10,027 nt of DNA from UBA4717 sp045580165 (GTDB lineage: Bacteria > Bacillota > Clostridia > Oscillospirales > CAG-272): assembly GCA_045580165.1 (NCBI GenBank), contig JAZNNG010000029.1, forward strand, positions 1-10,027. The letters run 5' to 3'. Every line of letters starts with the position of its first letter. Position 1 is the stretch's first letter. This document shows, piece after piece, positions 6,354-10,027 of the stretch. A program made the position numbers and the translations under genes. Under the pieces are notes generated by a model, which saw only the letters and a list, made by a program, of their open reading frames with translations, searched no databases and was not told the DNA's origin.

Positions 6354-9137
6354 ATGAGCAAGAAAAACAACACTAACGGCAAATCGGCAAAGGGCACGGT
6401 GGGAAAGGTCATTACCACTATCCTTAACGTCTTTCTGACCCTTTTGCTCGTAATATTTATCACGGGCGTTATAGTCGCGTGCACGTTTGCGGTCTACGTC
6501 AACAAATATCTCGACCCTGAGATAGACGAAGCCTTACTGAACGTCGGAGAGAGCATGACGTCAAAGATCTACTACTACGACTACGAGGACCGTGAGTACA
6601 GAATCGGCGAGGCGGTCGAGATAGAGGACCAGCGCTTGTACGGCGCTCAGAATAACATCTGGGTAAAATATCCCGATATTCCTCAGAATCTCGTTATGGC
6701 GTTCGTTGCTATCGAGGACCACCGATTCTTTGAGCATCACGGAGTTGACTGGTACAGAACCGCGGGCGCGGTCATAAACTTTGCAACCTCGTACACGTCA
6801 AGATACGGCGGCTCGTCCATCACCCAGCAGCTTATCAAAAACCTGACGGGTGAAAACGAGGTCACCATTCAGCGTAAGGTACAGGAGATCCTGCGTGCGC
6901 TCAATTTAGAGAAGAAAAAGGAAAAGTCCGAGATAATGGAGATGTACCTAAACACCATCTTCTTATCCCAGAACTGCCACGGCGTGCAGGCGGCGGCGTA
7001 CACCTACTTCGGCAAGGACGTAAGCGAGCTTACCCTCGTTGAGTGCGCGGCTATCGCAAGCATCACCAACGCCCCCACCAAATACGACCCCGTTATAAAC
7101 CCCGACAACAACAAGGAGCGCCGTCAGAACGTTCTGTTCCGTATGCTTGAGCTTGAAATGATCACTCAAGAGGAGTACGACGCGGCAGTCGATTTGGACC
7201 TTGAGCTTAACTTCAAGGGACGCGCGGTCACCACCTCCAACACCTCTAACAGCTGGTACACCGACGCGGTTATCGACGACGTTATCGATGCGCTCGTTGA
7301 AGAATACGGCTTTACCGAAAAGTACGCGTCAAACCTCGTTTGGTCGGGCGGACTCCAGATATACACCCTTATGGACCCCAAGGTTCAAAGCGTTCTCGAG
7401 GAGGTCTATGAAAACGAAGACAGCTTCCCCAAGGTAAACAATGCTATTCAGCCTCAGTCGGCAATGGTAGTCATCGATCCCAAGACGGGCGACGTGCTCG
7501 GTCTTGTGGGTGCGCGAGGCGAGAAGACCAAAAACCGCGTGCTTAATCGTGCAACTCAGACGACAAGATCTCCCGGCTCGTCAATAAAGCCGCTTTCAAC
7601 CTACGGTCCCGCCCTCGAATACGGTCTTATCACCTACGGCTCGGTATTCGATGACGTTCCCGTAACCTTTAACTCCAAGGAATACACCGAGGAGCAGATA
7701 GAAAAGCTCCCGAAGGACGAGGAAACGGGAGAGACCATTTTCCCCGATCCTACCCCCTACCCCTCAAACCTTCCCTACGTTTATAACGGTCTTACTACCG
7801 TACACGACGCTCTGCGCCGTTCGGTAAACACGGTGTCCGTCCGTATTCTCGACAAGCTCGGCATCGACACCTCCTTCGATTTCGTAAAGAACAAGCTTCA
7901 CATTGACAGCTTTATGGAGTATAAGGAGCTTAACGGCAAGATACTGACAGACAAGACCGTATCTGCTCTCGCGCTCGGCGGTATGACCTACGGCGTAAAC
8001 GTTCTTGAAATGACCGCCGCATACCAGATATTTGCCAACAACGGCGTTTACAACAAGCCGAGAATGTGGGACAAGGTGCTTGACAGTAAGGGCAACGTGA
8101 TCCTTGAAAACAAGCCCGAAAGCGAGGTCGTAATGAGCGAGCAGAACGCCGCTATTATGACAAAGATGCTTCAGGGTGTTGTAAGCACGGGTACTGCCGC
8201 AGACATCACCCTCAAGAACCAAATAGATACCGCCGGTAAAACGGGTACAACCAACGACGACTTCGACCGTTGGTTCCTCGGCTTTACTCCTTACTACGTC
8301 GGCGGAATATGGTTCGGCTACGATATACCTCAGTCGCTTTATAATCTCTCCTTCAGCCCTACCACAAAACCGTGGGACAAGATAATGACCGCGCTTCACG
8401 AGGACATTATCGCTGAGTCCAAGGAAACGGGCAAGCCGCTTGAAAAATTCACGCTCGCAGACGGTGTTACCACCGCCGAGTACTGTAAGGATTCGGGAAA
8501 GCTTATGACGGACGCGTGCAGGCTTGACCCTCGCGGCGACCGTAAGGAAACCGGCTACTTTACTACGAACACCGTTCCGACCGAATTCTGTGACGTGCAT
8601 ATTATCGTTGACTACGATACCGAAACGGGTGCAGTTGCTAACAGCGGATGTCCCGAGGAAAATATCAAGCAGGTCGGTATGATACAGGTGGAAAGGTCCT
8701 TCCCCATTCAAGTGACCGTTACCGACGCGCAGTACGTTTATAAGGCTCTGCCTAAGGGAATCGAGCCTGCAGGCTGGTGGGGCGTGCCCTTCTTCGAGAA
8801 GGCTCTGCCCGAAAAGACCTTCGTCGGTTTGACCAATCTCAACGGCGGCAGACAGTTTAATTCCGCCTGCTACGAGCACTACGATCCCGAAAAGGTTGAC
8901 GAAGAAACAGACGAGGAGGAGACCGAGTTCGACTATTCCGATTTTGACCCCGATGATGAAATAATCGAGGACCCCGAGGAAAACACCGAATTTGAGGATT
9001 CCACCGACATCTACGATGACACCGAGGAAACCACCGAGGATGAAGCCGAGGAAACCACCGAGGAGGAAACCGAGGAAAAGACCGAAAAGAAAACCGAAAA
9101 GGAGACAGAAAAGCTTCCTCCGTGGCTTGACATATAA
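6354..9137 (+). CDS. Class A penicillin-binding protein (bifunctional transglycosylase/transpeptidase)
   Basis: This encodes a 927-residue PBP1A-type enzyme that polymerises lipid II and cross-links peptidoglycan outside the membrane. Residues 1-16 are basic and cytoplasmic, and 17-49 form the membrane anchor. The GT51 domain has EDHRFFEHHGVD with catalytic E121, GGSSITQQLIKN (about 152-163), RKVQEILRALNLEKKK and IMEMYLN. The transpeptidase domain has SSIK at 409-412 (nucleophile S409), SVN at 490-492 and KTGT at 629-632. All motifs are intact. Next is the cysteine-bearing segment typical of clostridial PBP1A (YCKDSGKLMTDAC, then PTEFCDVH). The C-terminus from about residue 848 is an 80-residue tail of Glu, Asp, Thr and Lys ending LPPWLDI. 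The tail is variable in this family and its role is unknown. AGGA lies 9 nt before the ATG. A strong terminator follows 12 bp after the stop. Confidence 0.95.
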   Translation: MSKKNNTNGKSAKGTVGKVITTILNVFLTLLLVIFITGVIVACTFAVYVNKYLDPEIDEALLNVGESMTSKIYYYDYEDREYRIGEAVEIEDQRLYGAQNNIWVKYPDIPQNLVMAFVAIEDHRFFEHHGVDWYRTAGAVINFATSYTSRYGGSSITQQLIKNLTGENEVTIQRKVQEILRALNLEKKKEKSEIMEMYLNTIFLSQNCHGVQAAAYTYFGKDVSELTLVECAAIASITNAPTKYDPVINPDNNKERRQNVLFRMLELEMITQEEYDAAVDLDLELNFKGRAVTTSNTSNSWYTDAVIDDVIDALVEEYGFTEKYASNLVWSGGLQIYTLMDPKVQSVLEEVYENEDSFPKVNNAIQPQSAMVVIDPKTGDVLGLVGARGEKTKNRVLNRATQTTRSPGSSIKPLSTYGPALEYGLITYGSVFDDVPVTFNSKEYTEEQIEKLPKDEETGETIFPDPTPYPSNLPYVYNGLTTVHDALRRSVNTVSVRILDKLGIDTSFDFVKNKLHIDSFMEYKELNGKILTDKTVSALALGGMTYGVNVLEMTAAYQIFANNGVYNKPRMWDKVLDSKGNVILENKPESEVVMSEQNAAIMTKMLQGVVSTGTAADITLKNQIDTAGKTGTTNDDFDRWFLGFTPYYVGGIWFGYDIPQSLYNLSFSPTTKPWDKIMTALHEDIIAESKETGKPLEKFTLADGVTTAEYCKDSGKLMTDACRLDPRGDRKETGYFTTNTVPTEFCDVHIIVDYDTETGAVANSGCPEENIKQVGMIQVERSFPIQVTVTDAQYVYKALPKGIEPAGWWGVPFFEKALPEKTFVGLTNLNGGRQFNSACYEHYDPEKVDEETDEEETEFDYSDFDPDDEIIEDPEENTEFEDSTDIYDDTEETTEDEAEETTEEETEEKTEKKTEKETEKLPPWLDI
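9020..9113 (+). repeat. Degenerate GAR/ACC codon repeat inside the PBP gene tail
   Basis: The DNA encoding the end of the penicillin-binding protein is a degenerate tandem of short units such as 'accgaggaaaccaccgagga', shifting to 'accgaaaagaaaaccgaaaa' near the end. The encoded stretch moves from acidic Thr-Glu (EETTEDEAEETTEEETEE) to alternating Lys-Thr-Glu (KTEKKTEKETEK). The frame is intact. Such runs can change length by slippage in multiples of three, so length may vary between strains (inference). Confidence 0.7.
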
Positions 9138-9148
9138 GAATAAAGCGC

Positions 9149-9186
9149 AGACCCACCCCATATTATTAAATGGGGTGGGTCTTTTT
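9149..9186 (+). terminator. Intrinsic terminator after the class A PBP gene
   Basis: A perfect 12-bp stem (9149-9160, agacccacccca, with 9171-9182) and a 10-nt A/T-rich loop are followed by TTTT at 9183-9186, starting 12 nt after the stop codon. An outer GCGC at 9145-9148 and 9187-9190 extends the symmetry beyond the T-run. It should end transcription of the PBP gene before the repeat array. Confidence 0.92.
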
Positions 9187-9196
9187 GCGCTTAGCA

Positions 9197-9392
9197 CCCG
9201 CGGGCAAACAGCTCGGCCGACAAGGGTCGGCTCCCATACAGCGCGTGAGGATTTGTAGGGGCGATTCACGAATCGCCCGTAAAATCTCAACCCATACCCG
9301 TATGTCTGTGTAAATTCGGACGGGAGGGGGAGACCCCTCCCCTACGGTGAAACTTGAAATTTTATCGCAAAGCAAAATTATGCGCCCACGAT
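9197..9392 (-). repeat. Modular hairpin repeat, copy R1 (partial, long form, inverted)
   Basis: This is the first inverted copy on the right side. From about 9214 (cggccgacaagggtcgg) it is near-identical to the reverse complement of the left copies. From 9197 to 9213 similarity is weaker, so the outer edge is uncertain. It carries the long-form hairpin (9259-9267 paired with 9270-9278), as in L1, plus the GCCGAC/GTCGGC and G/C hairpins. The edge lies about 10 bp after the PBP terminator. Its open frame, read on the minus strand, repeats the frame of the left copies and is not a credible gene. Confidence 0.87.
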
Positions 9393-9628
9393 TTCACATA
9401 GCGTGAAAAACAAATGTGTCGCGAGGGTTTCCAAAGGGGCGGGGACGCCCCCGCAGGCAAGGCGCGCGGCCGACAAGGGTCGGCTCCCATACAGCGCGTG
9501 AGGATTTGTGGTAAGTGAAATCTTGACCCATACCCGTTTATATGTGCAATTTCGGACGGGAGGGGGAGACCCCTCCCCTACGGTGAAACTTGAAATTTTA
9601 TCGCAAAGCAAAATTATGCGCCCACAAT
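9393..9628 (-). repeat. Modular hairpin repeat, copy R2 (236 bp, short form, inverted)
   Basis: A full unit running from the TTTCAC/GTGAAA palindrome (9392-9408) to 'gcgcccacaat'. It contains the GCGGGG/CCCCGC, GCCGAC/GTCGGC and 8-bp G/C hairpins but lacks the long-form hairpin, having 'gtggtaagtgaaatct' there. The distance to the same point in R1 and in R3 is exactly 236 bp. Its second variable segment (tttatatgtgcaatttcgg) matches L1 and L2 rather than its neighbours R1 and R3. Confidence 0.92.
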
Positions 9629-9864
9629 TTCACATAGCGTGAAAAACAAACGTGTCGCGGGGGTTTCCAAAGGGGCGGGGACGCCCCCTCAGGCAAGGCG
9701 CGCAGCCGACAAGGGTCGGCTCCCATACAGCGCGTGAGGATTTGTGGTAAGTGAAATCTCAACCCATACCCGTATGTCTGTGTAAATTCGGACGGGAGGG
9801 GGAGACCCCTCCCCTACGGTGATACTTGAAATTTTATCGCAAAGCAAAATTATGCGCCCACGAT
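9629..9864 (-). repeat. Modular hairpin repeat, copy R3 (236 bp, short form, inverted)
   Basis: Tandem to R2 and the same length. It has the short-form segment like R2, but the second variable segment (tatgtctgtgtaaattcgg) is that of R1. Small substitutions include 'cctcaggc' for 'ccgcaggc'. That change puts a TGA stop into the minus-strand frame that is open in R2, which argues against the repeat encoding a selected protein. Confidence 0.92.
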
Positions 9865-9910
9865 TTCACATAGCGTGAAAAACAAACGTGTCGCGGGGGT
9901 TTCCAAAGGG
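9865..9910 (-). repeat. Modular hairpin repeat, copy R4 (truncated, inverted)
   Basis: The first 46 bp of a further unit ('ttcacatagcgtgaaaaac' through 'ggtttccaaaggg') are near-identical to R3. After 9910 the sequence departs: full units continue 'gcggggacgccccc', this one continues 'agtatccctttgg'. The break falls where the G/C hairpin module of the full unit would begin. Confidence 0.85.
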
Positions 9911-10027
9911 AGTATCCCTTTGGCGAGGAGGGAGATTTTCAAGAGGGGGTCTCGAATCCCCTCTTGAACGGCTCTTTTCGTTCTTTTCTGTCCGTACAGA
10001 AAAGGACACCCCCGTAAACAAACGATT
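9903..10027. repeat. Three consecutive hairpins at the end of the repeat array
   Basis: Three perfect or near-perfect palindromes lie in a row. CCAAAGGG/CCCTTTGG pairs 9903-9910 with 9916-9923. TCAAGAGGGG/CCCCTCTTGA pairs 9939-9948 with 9958-9967. CTTTTCTGT/ACAGAAAAG pairs 9983-9991 with 9996-10004, extendable to 12 bp with one G-T pair. No gene is recognised here. The first hairpin uses the last bases of the truncated copy R4 as one arm. The block looks like further dispersed intergenic hairpin elements. None is followed by a clear T-run on the plus strand. Confidence 0.7.

Noticed and set aside
7764..9290. 508-codon minus-strand open frame across the PBP gene
   Set aside because: It lies opposite a gene with every catalytic motif intact, runs through the terminator into the repeat, and its product is a low-complexity shadow of the Glu/Thr-rich region.
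9166..9611. Two minus-strand open frames (9166-9375 and 9378-9611) with the same N-terminal peptide
   Set aside because: They are repeat copies R1 and R2 read on the other strand. One runs into the PBP terminator hairpin. No start signal or independent homology is visible.
9197..9910. Insertion sequence or complete transposon
   Set aside because: No transposase, no clear terminal inverted repeats, and no target-site duplication that I could identify.

Overview
The window reads as chromosomal DNA of a Gram-positive, probably spore-forming member of the Clostridia (Bacillota). I infer this from the whiA-dnaE gene pair, AG-rich Shine-Dalgarno sites, a class A penicillin-binding protein of clostridial style, a DUF554 membrane protein and a small protein resembling the C-terminal domain of the sporulation checkpoint factor BofC. 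Species cannot be told from the sequence. Intermediate G+C and intergenic regions full of hairpin repeats suggest an uncultured gut-type lineage, but that is only an impression.

Layout. Positions 1-495 hold no gene. They contain one full (1-253) and one partial (254-440) copy of a long modular repeat, then a terminator-like hairpin (463-484) that touches the whiA ribosome binding site. whiA (496-1410) and dnaE (1430-5017) follow on the plus strand, 19 bp apart, and look like one operon. A small membrane-anchored BofC-C-like gene (5010-5384, minus strand) converges on dnaE, and the two 3' ends overlap by 8 bp. A short divergent intergenic region carries a single hairpin related to the big repeat. 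It is followed by a DUF554 membrane protein (5503-6228), a 125-bp gap with a possible promoter, and a 927-residue bifunctional transglycosylase/transpeptidase (6354-9137) that ends in a Glu/Thr-rich acidic tail and a strong intrinsic terminator (9149-9186). From about 9197 to 9910 the modular repeat returns in the opposite orientation: one partial copy, two full copies and a truncated fourth. A run of three unrelated hairpins fills the end of the window.

How the parts relate. The protein-coding genes are housekeeping: chromosome replication (DnaE), a nucleoid/cell-division-linked DNA-binding protein (WhiA), peptidoglycan synthesis (class A PBP), a transporter-like membrane protein of unknown substrate, and a probable sporulation-related small protein. 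None of them forms an obvious novel system. The unusual element is the repeat. A unit of 236 or 253 bp contains four or five separate palindromes. The 17-bp length difference is fully explained by exchange of one 33-bp hairpin segment for a 16-bp segment. Variable segments are shuffled between copies on the two sides, and the two arrays lie in inverted orientation around an approximately 8.8-kb gene block. The repeat also creates spurious open frames, including a 75-residue false extension of WhiA.
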